A stretch of 64,000 bases of DNA. Source: CAVXEF01 sp963827315 (lineage in GTDB: Bacteria > Planctomycetota > Phycisphaerae > Sedimentisphaerales > Anaerobacaceae). Below the pieces are notes generated by a model. The model did no database searches, was not told the DNA's origin, and was given only the letters and a program-made list of their open reading frames with translations. Shown piece by piece: positions 33,192 to 43,492 of the stretch; the stretch's first letter is position 1; each line of letters starts with the position of its first letter. The position numbers were made by a program, and so were the translations under genes. The stretch spans positions 310,001-374,000 of the forward strand of contig CAWHAL010000001.1 of the NCBI GenBank assembly GCA_963827315.1, read 5' to 3'.

Positions 33192-34439
33192 ATGTGGAAG
33201 TTCCTGCAAGGACGCCTGATGTTCGTGAGGGTAATACTGCTGTGCTCGGCGGCGGCACTTGTGGCAATCGGGATAGTGGTCATCTATTCGGTCGGCCACC
33301 CTGCCCAGTCCGGCGCCGGGGCCGGGGTGAACGAGCTGGCTGATTTGTGGAAGAAGCAGATACTGTTCGCCGGCGTCGGATGCATCGGGTTCTTAGCGGC
33401 AAACGCGGTCAACTACCGGCGGTTAGGGTCAGTTAGCTATTGGATTTACGGAGCGGTGCTGGTGCTTCTGGGCCTTTTGCTGATTGACAGGGTGGTGGAT
33501 TTACCTTTTGTGCCGGTGATTAACGGTGCGAGGCGATGGATACGAATAGGTCTCGGCGGACAATCAATACAGCTACAGCCATCGGAATTGTGCAAGCCGG
33601 CGTACGTGCTGGCACTGGCGTGGTTTCTGCGGTATCGCAGCAACTACCGCAACTTCGCGGTGCTGACAGGGCCTTTTGCGCTGACGGTGCTGGCGATGGT
33701 TCTGATAGTTTTAGAGCCGAATCTGGGTACGGTGATGCTGATGATGCCGATTCTGCTGGCGATGCTGTTTATCGCAGGAGCAAAAGTCAAACATCTGCTT
33801 ATCATTATTCTGTTGGCGCTGGTGGTGAGCCCGATACTGTGGCACCAGATGAGGCCTTATCAACGAACGAGAATAAGCTCAGTGGTGCTCCAAAGCCCGT
33901 GGGTTCAGGAAAAAGCCCAGCGGTATCCGACTCTGGGCAACATCCTTGTCGGAGAGCAGTTCAGCAGAAAGAAATGGGAGAACAACTGGGGCTACCACCT
34001 GATACGGTCAAAATATGCGGCGGCCTCCGGCGGAGCAAAAGGCTACGGGTTTCGGGAAGGCCCATTCATTAAATATAACTTTCTGCCCGAAAGACATAAC
34101 GACTTTATATTTGCCGCCATTGCGCATCAGTGGGGTTTTGTGGGCTGTGTAGCGGTGCTGGCTCTTTATGCGGTGGTCGTCTGGTGCGGACTGGAGATAG
34201 CAGGCGGCAACCCGGAGCCGTTCGGACGACTGCTGGCGGTCGGTATCATAACAACGTTTACGCTTGAGGTTACCGTCAACGTAAGCATGACGTTAGGGCT
34301 GATGCCGATTACCGGCCTTACCCTGCCGTTAGTCAGTTACGGCGGGTCGAGTCTCGTGGCCAATATGATTGCAGTGGGGCTGCTAAATAACATCGGACGA
34401 TGTCGGCCCTTCGGAGTGGCACGCAAACCAGTTGAATAA
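33192..34439 (+). CDS. rodA: SEDS peptidoglycan glycosyltransferase (RodA/FtsW family)
   Basis: About 415 residues, ten predicted membrane helices. SEDS marks: VVIYSVGHP after TM1, WIRIGLGGQSIQLQPSELCKP, the large loop with EGPFIKYNFLPERHNDFIFA (RodA-type 'LPExHtDFIFA') and the C-terminal signature TGLTLPLVSYGGSS. Polymerises lipid II into glycan. The frame is open from 33045, but homology begins near TM1. ATG 33192 or 33219 are candidates, and the second has AAGGA 8 bp upstream. Followed by murJ after 54 bp, so flippase and polymerase for lipid II lie together. RodA preferred over FtsW by the loop sequence. Confidence 0.92.
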   Translation: MWKFLQGRLMFVRVILLCSAAALVAIGIVVIYSVGHPAQSGAGAGVNELADLWKKQILFAGVGCIGFLAANAVNYRRLGSVSYWIYGAVLVLLGLLLIDRVVDLPFVPVINGARRWIRIGLGGQSIQLQPSELCKPAYVLALAWFLRYRSNYRNFAVLTGPFALTVLAMVLIVLEPNLGTVMLMMPILLAMLFIAGAKVKHLLIIILLALVVSPILWHQMRPYQRTRISSVVLQSPWVQEKAQRYPTLGNILVGEQFSRKKWENNWGYHLIRSKYAAASGGAKGYGFREGPFIKYNFLPERHNDFIFAAIAHQWGFVGCVAVLALYAVVVWCGLEIAGGNPEPFGRLLAVGIITTFTLEVTVNVSMTLGLMPITGLTLPLVSYGGSSLVANMIAVGLLNNIGRCRPFGVARKPVE

Positions 34440-34493
34440 CAGACGAGTCGAGTCATTGAAAAGAGGAACCAGCAAGAGTATAAATAGTCAGGG

Positions 34494-36098
34494 ATGATAA
34501 AAGGTTTTAGACAGATAGCTTCACTTACGGCACTGTCACGAGTGCTGGGGTTTGTCCGGGATGCAGCGTACAGTCATTTCTTCGGGGCGGGTGCGCTGCT
34601 GGATGCCTGGTCCATCGCATTTAAGATTCCCAATTTAGCACGGAGACTACTTGGTGAAGGAGCAGCTTCCGCATCCTTTATCCCCGTATACAGCGAAGAA
34701 CTCCACAAAGACCGCCAGCGTGCAAAAGAGCTGGCCAACACGGTGGTAACGGTTTTGTTCGTGATACTGGCAGCGATAATCCTAATCGGTGAGGTGCTGG
34801 TCTGGGGGTACTACAAATTCTTCAGCACAACCGGTGAGAGCAAAATGGTTCTGTCACTGACGGCGATAATGATGCCGTATATGCTGCCTATCTGCATAGT
34901 GGCGATATTGGGCGGGATACTGAATGTGCACAGGCATTTTGCGATGCCGGCTGCTGCGCCGATAGTTCTCAACCTCTTCATTATCGCGGGAATCCCGTTT
35001 GCGGATTCGATACTGAACCTGCCTAAGCAAAAACAGGTTTTTTTGGTGGCAGTTGTGGTACTCATCGCCGGCGTTGCGCAGGTAGCGGTTCATATCCCGG
35101 CGCTCGTTCGCCGCGGCGTTTCCATAAGGCCGGCGTGGCAGATTCACTCGGATGCCTTCAGGAAAATAATAATCCTTATGGGGCCGATGATACTGGGTCT
35201 GGCGGTAACGCAAATCAACACGTTAGCCGACGACCTCATCGCCTGGTGGTTCTCCGGCTCGGCGGAAAAAGGGACTTTCTTTATGCTGATGGGCCAGAAA
35301 ATTCTGTACCCGCTGGGCCGCGGGTCTGTGTCACATTTATACTTTTCACAGAGATTGTACCAGCTGCCATTAGGGGTGTTCGGCATATCACTGGCAACGG
35401 CGATTTTTCCAGTGATGAGCGCAGCCTCTGCAAGAAAAGATTTTATAGAGCTGGGCAAGACGGTTTCTCGCGGCTTTTGCGCGAGTGTTTTCATTTCGAT
35501 ACCTGCGACAATCGGACTGGTGGCGACAGCCAAGCCACTAATTTCATTTGCCTTCCAGCACGGCAAATTCACCGGCAAAGACACAAATATGGTGGTATGG
35601 ACGCTGCTTTTTTACACATTAGGATTATTGGGCTATTTTTCGCAGCAGGTTATCGTACGAGCATTTTATTCGATGCAGAATTCGAAGACGCCGGTGATAA
35701 GCGCACTAACGGCGGTCACCGTCAACGTCGTGCTGAACCTGACCCTGATATGGTTTTTGGGCACGGGAGGGCTGGCACTATCGACGGCAATCTGTTCGTA
35801 TCTACAGGTCGTGATTCTTACGACGATTCTTCACAGGCAACTTGGTTCGACAATATTCGAAGGTCTTGCAGTAACATTGGCAAAAACAACGGCGGCTACA
35901 CTGCTGATGTCGGCAGCGATTGTAATAACGATGCTATTGTCAAAAAACTGGCCAAATGTTCTCAAATTAGCTCTAATGATGCCGATAGGGGCAGCGACCT
36001 ATCTGGCGGCGGCAAAAGCCCTGAAAATCGAGGCACTTTCTATATTCACAGGCGGTAAAAAGACCTCCGAGGGGGAATTTATGACGGCTGAGACTTAA
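34494..36098 (+). CDS. murJ: Lipid II flippase MurJ
   Basis: 534 residues, about 14 membrane helices, MOP superfamily. N-terminal family mark SLTALSRVLGFVRDAAYSHFFGAGALLDAW followed by FKIPNLARRLLGEGAASASFIP (essential Arg residues) and LGRGSVSHLYFSQRLYQLPLGVFGIS in the middle. Moves lipid II from the inner to the outer face of the cytoplasmic membrane for wall synthesis. The short spacing after the SEDS gene suggests one transcript. The C-terminal helices 13-14 are present, so the protein is complete. Confidence 0.96.
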   Translation: MIKGFRQIASLTALSRVLGFVRDAAYSHFFGAGALLDAWSIAFKIPNLARRLLGEGAASASFIPVYSEELHKDRQRAKELANTVVTVLFVILAAIILIGEVLVWGYYKFFSTTGESKMVLSLTAIMMPYMLPICIVAILGGILNVHRHFAMPAAAPIVLNLFIIAGIPFADSILNLPKQKQVFLVAVVVLIAGVAQVAVHIPALVRRGVSIRPAWQIHSDAFRKIIILMGPMILGLAVTQINTLADDLIAWWFSGSAEKGTFFMLMGQKILYPLGRGSVSHLYFSQRLYQLPLGVFGISLATAIFPVMSAASARKDFIELGKTVSRGFCASVFISIPATIGLVATAKPLISFAFQHGKFTGKDTNMVVWTLLFYTLGLLGYFSQQVIVRAFYSMQNSKTPVISALTAVTVNVVLNLTLIWFLGTGGLALSTAICSYLQVVILTTILHRQLGSTIFEGLAVTLAKTTAATLLMSAAIVITMLLSKNWPNVLKLALMMPIGAATYLAAAKALKIEALSIFTGGKKTSEGEFMTAET

Positions 36099-36304
36099 AC
36101 ATATTCATCAGAAGAATCGTATCGTAAAAGGGGCTTTTGGAAGCCTAAGAGGGGCTGTTCCTCTGAAAAAGCCCGCTGACAAGCGAAATTTGAAGGGTCG
36201 TCCCAGAGCGGGATTAGCTAAAAAGCAATAATGTCCCCTAAAATATGCAGGTTGCACCATTATTATGCTTAAAGCGAGCAGGACAATTTCCCGAAATAAT
36301 ATCA

Positions 36305-36320
36305 AAAAGACCGGTCTTTT
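36305..36320. promoter_or_regulatory. 16-bp perfect palindrome, possible operator
   Basis: AAAAGACCGGTCTTTT is a perfect palindrome in the 378-bp space before the TPR/HEAT gene. It could be a dimeric-regulator site or a terminator stem of murJ (no clean T-run). The same space has AATAATG…CATTATT (about 36226-36265). Confidence 0.4.
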
Positions 36321-36372
36321 ACCGCAGATAAGGCTGTTTTCAGGGCCGAGAGAAGGCAAGTCGCCGACGCTC

Positions 36373-36406
36373 CCCCACGCCTGTCTTCCGACAGGAAGAC
36401 GTGGGG
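36373..36406. repeat. Nested hairpin before the TPR/HEAT gene
   Basis: Outer arms CCCCACG (36373-36379) and CGTGGGG (36400-36406), inner arms CCTGTC and GACAGG (36380-36385 with 36390-36395). REP-like geometry; no poly-T tail. Confidence 0.55.
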
Positions 36407-36476
36407 ACGACGGAGCGGTGATATTTACAGCCGGCGGTTAAACTGCAAACACATAAGCCGGTTCGGCAGAGAGATT

Positions 36477-39041
36477 ATGCACAACAGCAGGTACTTGTTA
36501 GTTTTTTCAATATTTTTGTTATGGCGCTGCTGCCTATCAGCCGAGGAGTCGCCGACGCCCAGCAGCTCGCGCGACGGGGCACAGAAATTGTTAGATTCAG
36601 GTGATTCAGAGCAGTTGTTTTCACCATCGGTCGGTCTATCGTTCCAGCAGACAGCTTATGAACTGGCCAACCAACCGCAAGTCAACAGGGAGCAGGTCGA
36701 ACAGGCAATCGTATTCCTGAACGCCACAAAAGAAGTTGATGTCAGAGCCAAGTATGTCCTGGTCGATATTCTCAAGCTGGCGAGCAAATACCCTGACCGT
36801 GACTACTCCGAACTGGTACGCAAGCTGTTAGAAGAATATGTGGATGAATCGGCTGAGCTCGGGGTGGTCAGGAGGGCGGTTCAGTATCTGCTGGAGCGGC
36901 TGGATTCCCGCGAAGAGCGAGAGGACTTCCTTTCAAAGATGCTGCGCGATGTGGGCGACAAGAACAAGGTTTTGGGCTCTGAGATGGCGACGCTGCTGGG
37001 GCTATTGCTGGATGAAAGGCCTAACACAGACGCCGCTATCTACTACTTTCTCGGGGCATACCAACAAAACAAATACAGTAAACTGGCCTTTGCGAAACTG
37101 GAAGAACTCACGCCTGAGAGTATATCAGTGGGCACTTATGTTGAGCACCTAAGACTAATGCTGCATGAAAATCCACTGAACCTGGAGTATGCGCTGGCTT
37201 TCGCCCGATATGCCGAGCAGACAGAACTTTACGAGGTCGCATCGGGGGCGTATGAATACTGCGCAAATTTATTCAACTACCTGTATCCATCCGAAAGTAT
37301 ACCGGCAGAAATTTATCTTCCATGGGCACTGAGCAGCTATAACACCAAGCGAGGCTACCAGAAATGCCTTCAAATTGCATCCGATATGCGTGACAAAGCT
37401 CAACTTGATTTGGTGCTGGAAGCAGTGGCGGGCAAAGCGGCGGCGAAAATGGGCAACGAAGAGCAATCGATACAGATATTAACCGACGCTGCAGAACAGG
37501 CACATTCGTACATAGAAAAAAAGCAACCATCACAACAACAAAAGGGCAGCCAGATAAACGCGACTCAACTTGCGTGGTTCTACTGCTTCGGGCTAACAGA
37601 TTCGAACATGGGGATTAACTGGGCTAACAAGGCATATGCCGCGGACCCAAATTCGGCAGCGTCGGCGGAGATTCTGGCGTATTCGCTTGCACTGGTAGGC
37701 CAAAACGAGTGGGCCAAATCCCTCTTAGAACATCAAGGCCAAACGCAGATAGCCAAATTAGCAGAGGCATTGATTCAAATATCGGAGCAACAAAAGGACA
37801 CGGCTATCGAGACACTAAAGTCCGCCATTGCTATAAAGCCTGATACACTGGAGGCCGAGCGTGCCACAGAAATGCTGGCTGAGTGCGGCTCGCAATACGT
37901 TGCCCCCATAGACACCGGCGCTCTAATGATGGCCCTAAGAGGAATTTTCGAGGAAAAACTGATACCGACCTTCCTCAGCTCTGAGAAAATACTATCGGTT
38001 CACCTAAATCTGCGCGGCGACAAGTTTTCGTACGGCAGCGACTTCAGCGGAGTCGTAGCAATAACCAACGACTCCAAGGATCCACTTGTGGTCAGCGACG
38101 AGGGTCTATTCAAAGGCAATATCCGAATCGACGCTGAGATTAGCGGAGACCTCAGCAGGAAAATACCCGAGCTGATAAATATAAACTATCAGCCATCTGC
38201 GCCGATTGAGCCGGGCAAGAGTATGCTTGTGCCTGTCCGGCTTATCAGCGGTGAACTGAAACAGATACTGGATAAGCATCCACAGGCATCCGTGGATATC
38301 GAATTTACGGTTTACATCGACCCTGTTACAGCCAAGGACGGCAGTGTGACCAATAGAGTAGCAGATATAAAACCACCCAAACTCACCGTAAAGCGAACGG
38401 GGCTTCAAATCAGCAGCAGATTTCTGCAAACGCGATTCAACTCACTGGCAAAGGGCCGACAAGGACAAAAAATAAGCACGATAGAAATCTTTGCCGGGCT
38501 TTTGGCGGAACAGCAAGAGATGGCCAACCGGGAGCCGCCTTATAAACTCGTGCGAGCCGACTGGATGCAGGAAATGTTTACGTCCGCACTGCTGCAGGGC
38601 CTTGCCGACGACAGCTGGATTGTCCGAACATATACGGTCGCAGCGATGCTTTCCCTGCCGATGGATTACGAGATGATAAGCGCTGTCTCAGAAAACCTCA
38701 ACGATACCCACTGGCCGGTGCGTCTGATGGCTATGTACGTGCTGGCCAAAAACCAGGGCAGCAGCTTCCGCAAGGTCCTGGACCACATCGCCAGGTACGA
38801 CTCCAATAAGCTCGTTCGCGAAATGGCAGTTGCTCTCGGCGGCACAGCGCCGGAAACCACCACAACGAAGCAACCCGCAGAACCGAACAAGCCGGCAAAT
38901 CAGCCACAGCAACCCGCGGAACCAAACAAACCGGCAACTCAGCCAAAACAAAGCATGCCGCAACAAGCCGCGGAACCAAACAAACCAGCAACTCAGCCGA
39001 AACAAACCAGCCCGCTACAACCCGCCGAACCAAACCTATAA
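36477..39041 (+). CDS. Large secreted/periplasmic TPR- and HEAT-like repeat protein
   Basis: 854 residues, function unknown. Signal peptide (MHNSRYLLVFSIFLLWRCCLSA). Helical repeats of TPR-like pattern run from about 45 to 480 (for example AIYYFLGAYQQNKYSKLAFAKL, EILAYSLALVGQNEWAKSLL). A beta-sandwich-like region follows (about 500-650), then HEAT-like armadillo pairs (LADDSWIVRTYTVAAML, LNDTHWPVRLMAMYVLAKN). The tail is low complexity, with repeats of AEPNKPA[NT]QP[KQ]Q up to the stop. Probably a scaffold for protein-protein contact in the envelope. Confidence 0.7.
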   Translation: MHNSRYLLVFSIFLLWRCCLSAEESPTPSSSRDGAQKLLDSGDSEQLFSPSVGLSFQQTAYELANQPQVNREQVEQAIVFLNATKEVDVRAKYVLVDILKLASKYPDRDYSELVRKLLEEYVDESAELGVVRRAVQYLLERLDSREEREDFLSKMLRDVGDKNKVLGSEMATLLGLLLDERPNTDAAIYYFLGAYQQNKYSKLAFAKLEELTPESISVGTYVEHLRLMLHENPLNLEYALAFARYAEQTELYEVASGAYEYCANLFNYLYPSESIPAEIYLPWALSSYNTKRGYQKCLQIASDMRDKAQLDLVLEAVAGKAAAKMGNEEQSIQILTDAAEQAHSYIEKKQPSQQQKGSQINATQLAWFYCFGLTDSNMGINWANKAYAADPNSAASAEILAYSLALVGQNEWAKSLLEHQGQTQIAKLAEALIQISEQQKDTAIETLKSAIAIKPDTLEAERATEMLAECGSQYVAPIDTGALMMALRGIFEEKLIPTFLSSEKILSVHLNLRGDKFSYGSDFSGVVAITNDSKDPLVVSDEGLFKGNIRIDAEISGDLSRKIPELININYQPSAPIEPGKSMLVPVRLISGELKQILDKHPQASVDIEFTVYIDPVTAKDGSVTNRVADIKPPKLTVKRTGLQISSRFLQTRFNSLAKGRQGQKISTIEIFAGLLAEQQEMANREPPYKLVRADWMQEMFTSALLQGLADDSWIVRTYTVAAMLSLPMDYEMISAVSENLNDTHWPVRLMAMYVLAKNQGSSFRKVLDHIARYDSNKLVREMAVALGGTAPETTTTKQPAEPNKPANQPQQPAEPNKPATQPKQSMPQQAAEPNKPATQPKQTSPLQPAEPNL

Positions 39042-39068
39042 AATCGCTGACCGTATTTACCCCTGCAA

Positions 39069-39350
39069 TTTTATCGCGGCTTCCTTCTCGTTTAGCGTCC
39101 GCCGGAACGGCGGACTTCCACTTCAAATAGCCCCCTAACCCTTGTGGTTAGGGGGTTATGTGCTTCGGGTTTATCCCGCGGGTTAATTAACTTTACGTTG
39201 GGGGTTTATTTTTATCGCGGCTTCCTTCTCGTTTAGCGTCCGCCGGCACGGCGGACTTCCACTTCAATTGCCCCCTAACCCCTTGCGGTTAGGGGGTTAT
39301 GTGCTTCGGATTTATCCCGCGGGTTAATTAACTTTACGTTGGGGGTTTGT
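39069..39350. repeat. Tandem duplication of a 141-bp unit with two hairpins per unit
   Basis: Unit 1 is 39069-39209 and unit 2 is 39210-39350, nearly identical (differences in GGAACGG/GGCACGG and CAAATAG/CAATTG). Each has a GTCCGCC…GGCGGAC stem and a CCCCCTAACC…GGTTAGGGGG stem, then CCCGCGGG. It lies directly between the TPR/HEAT gene and the type III R-M pair. Confidence 0.9.
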
Positions 39351-39467
39351 TTCTCCCTTGGCTTTTGGTTTACCTATCTTGTCATCTGAAATCTGGTTGC
39401 TAATATCCGGTTTCAGCGGTATTATCTATGCGAACTTGTATCTGTAGAGTACCGAGGAAATAAACCA

Positions 39468-41123
39468 ATGGCGGGCTATAACGATTGGTCAAAAGAACAG
39501 CTAATCACAGAAATCAAACGCCTGAAAAAACGTAAAAAATATGGTTTGCTCTGGGAAGATAAGCCGGAAGATGTAGCAGAGCTTTGCAAAACAAAATTGC
39601 CCGTTCTCCTTGATGTTCAAGACAAGGAAATCAAAAAGAATGACAGCAAGCCAACGAATATTCTGATCGAAGGCGATAATTATCATGCCCTATCGGTCTT
39701 AAATTATACGCATAAAGGCAGAATAGACGTTATCTATATCGATCCGCCGTATAACACTGGTGCAAGAGATTGGAAATACAATAATGACTATGTTGACATA
39801 AATGATAACTACCGCCATAGCAAATGGCTTAGCATGATGTCGAAACGATTGCTTCTTGCTAAGAATCTTCTCAAACCGGATGGAGCTTTGATTTGTGCCA
39901 TTGACGATAATGAGTTTCATCACTTGGGGACATTGCTTGAAGAAATATTTTTTAATTATGAAATACATTGCGTCACTATAGTTCATAATCCGAGGGGGAT
40001 ACAAGGCAACAATTTTTCATATACACATGAATACGCTTATTTCATTTTTCGGAAAGGTACAAAAGTAATTAGCCACCGAAAAATCAAACCAGAAGATGTT
40101 GAATGGAGAAATCTTCGGGATAACGGTGGTGAGTCATTGAGAACGGATGCTCGCAATTGTTTTTACCCAATTATAGTCAAAGGAGAAAAAATTATTGGCT
40201 TTGGCAACGTGTTGGAAAATAAAGTTCATCCCGAAAAGCAAACGATTCAAGAGAAAGGGTGTTTTTTCGTTTATCCTATTGATAGGCAAAAAATTGAGCG
40301 AAAATGGAGATATGCGAGACAATCCGTTGAAGACGTTAAACATCTTCTCAGAGCAAAAAAGACATCCTATGGATATGAGATTGAGATTGGGAAAGATTTC
40401 GGAACGGTAAGGACGGTTTGGCAGGATAGCAGATATGATGCAAACGAATATGGCACAAAGTTAGTTCATGCATTGGTCCCTGACGCTAAATTTGATTTCC
40501 CAAAATCTGTCTATAATACCTATGATTGTATTGCTCCGATACTTTATGAAAGAAAAAATGCTTTGGTTTTAGATTATTTTGCTGGTTCTGGCACTACCGG
40601 CCATGCTGTATTGATCCTTAATAAAGAAGACAAAGGACAAAGAACTTTTATTCTTTGTACAAATAACGAAAACAAAATCGCCGAAGATGTTTGCTATCCG
40701 AGAATTAAGAAGGTCATAAAAGGCCATAAGAATTACTTGGATATAACCGGCATTCCCGCTAGCCTTAAATATTTCCGCACGGATTTCGTTGACGCTGAGC
40801 CAACGGATAAAAACAAAAAGAAATTGACCGAACAAGCAACAGAGATGCTTTGTTTGAAAGAAGGCACTTTCGAGAAGGTAGTAAATAAGAAGGTCTTTAA
40901 GATTTTTAAGAATACGGGGCATTACACCGGCATCATATTCGATCAAATGGCTATTCCAGAATTTAAGGAAGCCATGAGTAAAATCAAAGGTCGATTTAGC
41001 GTTTACGTTTTTTCCTTGGGAGACGATTCTTTTGAGGATGAATTTGACGACGTTAAACAAAAAGTCAAACTATCGCCTATTCCTGAGGTTATCTTAAGAG
41101 TTTACAGGAGAATTTTTAAATAA
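39468..41123 (+). CDS. Type III restriction-modification methyltransferase (Mod), compact
   Basis: 551 residues. Beta-class order of DNA amino-methyltransferases: catalytic motif IV DPPYNTG at 92-98, then the target-recognition region (about 150-330), then SAM motif I DYFAGSGTTGHA at about 369-380. Methylates adenine N6 in a short asymmetric site and gives Res its specificity. Shorter than typical Mod proteins (about 600-680). Its stop overlaps the Res start by one base (TAATG), so translation is coupled. AT-rich compared with murJ and pheA, consistent with acquisition. Confidence 0.93.
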   Translation: MAGYNDWSKEQLITEIKRLKKRKKYGLLWEDKPEDVAELCKTKLPVLLDVQDKEIKKNDSKPTNILIEGDNYHALSVLNYTHKGRIDVIYIDPPYNTGARDWKYNNDYVDINDNYRHSKWLSMMSKRLLLAKNLLKPDGALICAIDDNEFHHLGTLLEEIFFNYEIHCVTIVHNPRGIQGNNFSYTHEYAYFIFRKGTKVISHRKIKPEDVEWRNLRDNGGESLRTDARNCFYPIIVKGEKIIGFGNVLENKVHPEKQTIQEKGCFFVYPIDRQKIERKWRYARQSVEDVKHLLRAKKTSYGYEIEIGKDFGTVRTVWQDSRYDANEYGTKLVHALVPDAKFDFPKSVYNTYDCIAPILYERKNALVLDYFAGSGTTGHAVLILNKEDKGQRTFILCTNNENKIAEDVCYPRIKKVIKGHKNYLDITGIPASLKYFRTDFVDAEPTDKNKKKLTEQATEMLCLKEGTFEKVVNKKVFKIFKNTGHYTGIIFDQMAIPEFKEAMSKIKGRFSVYVFSLGDDSFEDEFDDVKQKVKLSPIPEVILRVYRRIFK

Positions 41124-43339
41124 TGCTGCTTAAAGACTATCAAACCACTGCCATTAGCGAGCTATTAAGCAAGAGCAAGAAATTATTGGGTTACACCGAT
41201 AATAAGAAACTGATATTTAAGGCCCCTACGGGTTCGGGCAAAACAATAATGATGGCTGAATTTTTAAAGCAATTATGCGAAGACAGGGAGATTAAACAAC
41301 CTCTTTCTTTTATCTGGACAGCCCCTCGTCAATTGCATACGCAGAGCAATGAAAAATTGGATATGTATTACGAAACAAGCCGTGCCCTGCGGTGTTCTTT
41401 TTTTGAGGAACTCGAGGATAAAAAAATAGACCAGAACGAAATATTGTTTTTTAATTGGGAGAGCATCAACAAGGAGGACAATATATACATACGTGAAAAT
41501 GAGCAAGATAATAATTTGTCGAATGTTATCAATCGAACCAAGGAAGAAGGCCGGGCAATAATTCTCATTATTGACGAAAGCCACCATCATGCCACGAGCG
41601 AAATATCTCAGAATTTAATACGAGATATCGCCCCCAAGGTGACAATTGAGGTTTCTGCCACTCCTATAATAGAGCTATGGGACGAGATCGTCAGTGTTCA
41701 GATAGAAGACGTTAAAACCGAGGGTATGATTAAGAAAGCAATTGTGCTTAATCCGGATTTTGAAAATACTTTGAAAAATGAAAAAATTCTGAGCAAACTC
41801 AGTAAGCAATCCGAAGAATTGGTCATTGATCTTGCCCTCAAAAAACGAAATACCCTAAAAGAGGCATACGAAAAGGAAACAACAGATATAAATCCCTTGG
41901 TGTTGGTGCAATTGCCGGATAGGAAGACAGCCCTTGAAGATGTTATCAAAGATAAAGTTATTGCAATATTAAAGGACAAATACAAAATCACTACTGAGAA
42001 CGGAAAACTGGCGATTCACCTTTCAGGTCATCATGAAAACTTGGACAATATCTCCAAGCGGAACAATGAAGCAGAAGTTTTGATATTCAAGCAGGCGCTT
42101 GCTTTGGGGTGGGATTGTCCGCGAGCTCAAATACTGATTCTTTTCCGTGATTGGCACAGCATCGTTTTTTCGATTCAAACTATCGGCAGAATTATGCGAA
42201 TGCCTGATCCAGATTATGGACATTATACTAACGAAATTCTTAATTATGGGTATGTCTTTACTAATCTTGACGATATAGAAATCCAAGAGGACATCGCCAG
42301 AGATTACATCACGATTCATACTTCGAAACGCCGAGGTGATTATTTGCCTCTTGACTTACCTTCCTGTCATTCAAAACGTCATCGTGAGAAGACAAGACTG
42401 TCCCCATTATTCATTAAACTATTTTTGCAAGAAGCCGACACTTACGGCCTCAATCGGAAAATAAATCAAAATCCAAAGGGCCTGAATGCAAAATTTATCT
42501 CAGATTTTAAGGCTGAAAACATCGATGCGTTGATAGGTATGAAAATCTCAGGGGACAGGAAACTCAAGATAAGCGGTTTTGACCTGCAAAAATATTTTGA
42601 TTATTTCGTGAGAAAAAACCTTGCTCCTTTTTATCCCGAAGATAGGTCGATCGGTAGATTAAAGGAGGCGATTTATTATTTCTTTACCCACGCCTTGAAG
42701 ATGAAATATGAAGAAGAACAGGATAACATCGTTCAGATAGTGTTAAGCGAGGATAATATCCAGCATTTTATCAATGTAATAGATCTTACGAAATCTAAAT
42801 ATCAAGAACATGTGTCAAAACGAGAAAAAGAGCTTGATTATGATAAAGGGTGGAATGTACCGGAGACCATAAGTTTTAATTCCAAATTTATGACTGATCA
42901 TCATAAAAAGTCGATTATGCAACCATTTTTTTATAGTGATTTATCGGGTACCGAAATAGCGTTTATAAAATATCTTGAAAGCCCGAACAACGTAGCTTGG
43001 TGGTTTAAGAATGGCGACAGAGATGCTGTGTATTTTGCCGTTCCCTATGAAGAAAACGGCGACAAGATACCATTTTATGTTGATTTTGTAGTGTGTCTGA
43101 AAGACGGTTCAATAGGACTTTTCGATACAAAGTCCGGCATAACCCTGAAAATAGCGGGGCCAAAAGTAGACGGACTTAACAAGTATATCCGAGAGCAGGA
43201 TAAAAAAGGCAAAAAGATATTCGGCGGGATTGTTACTAACACCGACCAACGTAACTATAGCAGGCGATGGGTTTATTTTAAAAAAGAAGGCAAATTATTA
43301 ACGAATAATTTTGATAATTGGGAAGATTTGATTCTGTAA
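41123..43339 (+). CDS. Type III restriction enzyme Res subunit, compact
   Basis: 738 residues. SF2 helicase: motif I APTGSGKT, motif II DESHHH (DEAH-type variant), motif III VSATPI, motif VI-like QTIGRIMRMPDP. The C-terminal nuclease domain has VDFVVCLKDG…GLFDTKSG, the PD-(D/E)xK core with D-x-K. Cuts DNA when two unmethylated sites meet. About 200 residues shorter than classic Res (EcoP15I about 970). Together with Mod forms a self-contained system. No third gene is coupled. Confidence 0.92.
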   Translation: MLLKDYQTTAISELLSKSKKLLGYTDNKKLIFKAPTGSGKTIMMAEFLKQLCEDREIKQPLSFIWTAPRQLHTQSNEKLDMYYETSRALRCSFFEELEDKKIDQNEILFFNWESINKEDNIYIRENEQDNNLSNVINRTKEEGRAIILIIDESHHHATSEISQNLIRDIAPKVTIEVSATPIIELWDEIVSVQIEDVKTEGMIKKAIVLNPDFENTLKNEKILSKLSKQSEELVIDLALKKRNTLKEAYEKETTDINPLVLVQLPDRKTALEDVIKDKVIAILKDKYKITTENGKLAIHLSGHHENLDNISKRNNEAEVLIFKQALALGWDCPRAQILILFRDWHSIVFSIQTIGRIMRMPDPDYGHYTNEILNYGYVFTNLDDIEIQEDIARDYITIHTSKRRGDYLPLDLPSCHSKRHREKTRLSPLFIKLFLQEADTYGLNRKINQNPKGLNAKFISDFKAENIDALIGMKISGDRKLKISGFDLQKYFDYFVRKNLAPFYPEDRSIGRLKEAIYYFFTHALKMKYEEEQDNIVQIVLSEDNIQHFINVIDLTKSKYQEHVSKREKELDYDKGWNVPETISFNSKFMTDHHKKSIMQPFFYSDLSGTEIAFIKYLESPNNVAWWFKNGDRDAVYFAVPYEENGDKIPFYVDFVVCLKDGSIGLFDTKSGITLKIAGPKVDGLNKYIREQDKKGKKIFGGIVTNTDQRNYSRRWVYFKKEGKLLTNNFDNWEDLIL

Positions 43340-43492
43340 CAAAATGTGTATAGGATGCAACAGCCTGACCTCCGCCAAAATCGCCTCATCCAAAAAACAT
43401 CATAAAATTTCGAAACTGTTTCGGATTTCTCTGCCTATGGCATGGCCTATCCATTTTCCTGTCCGCTACACGCTGTACGCTAACCACCGTCC

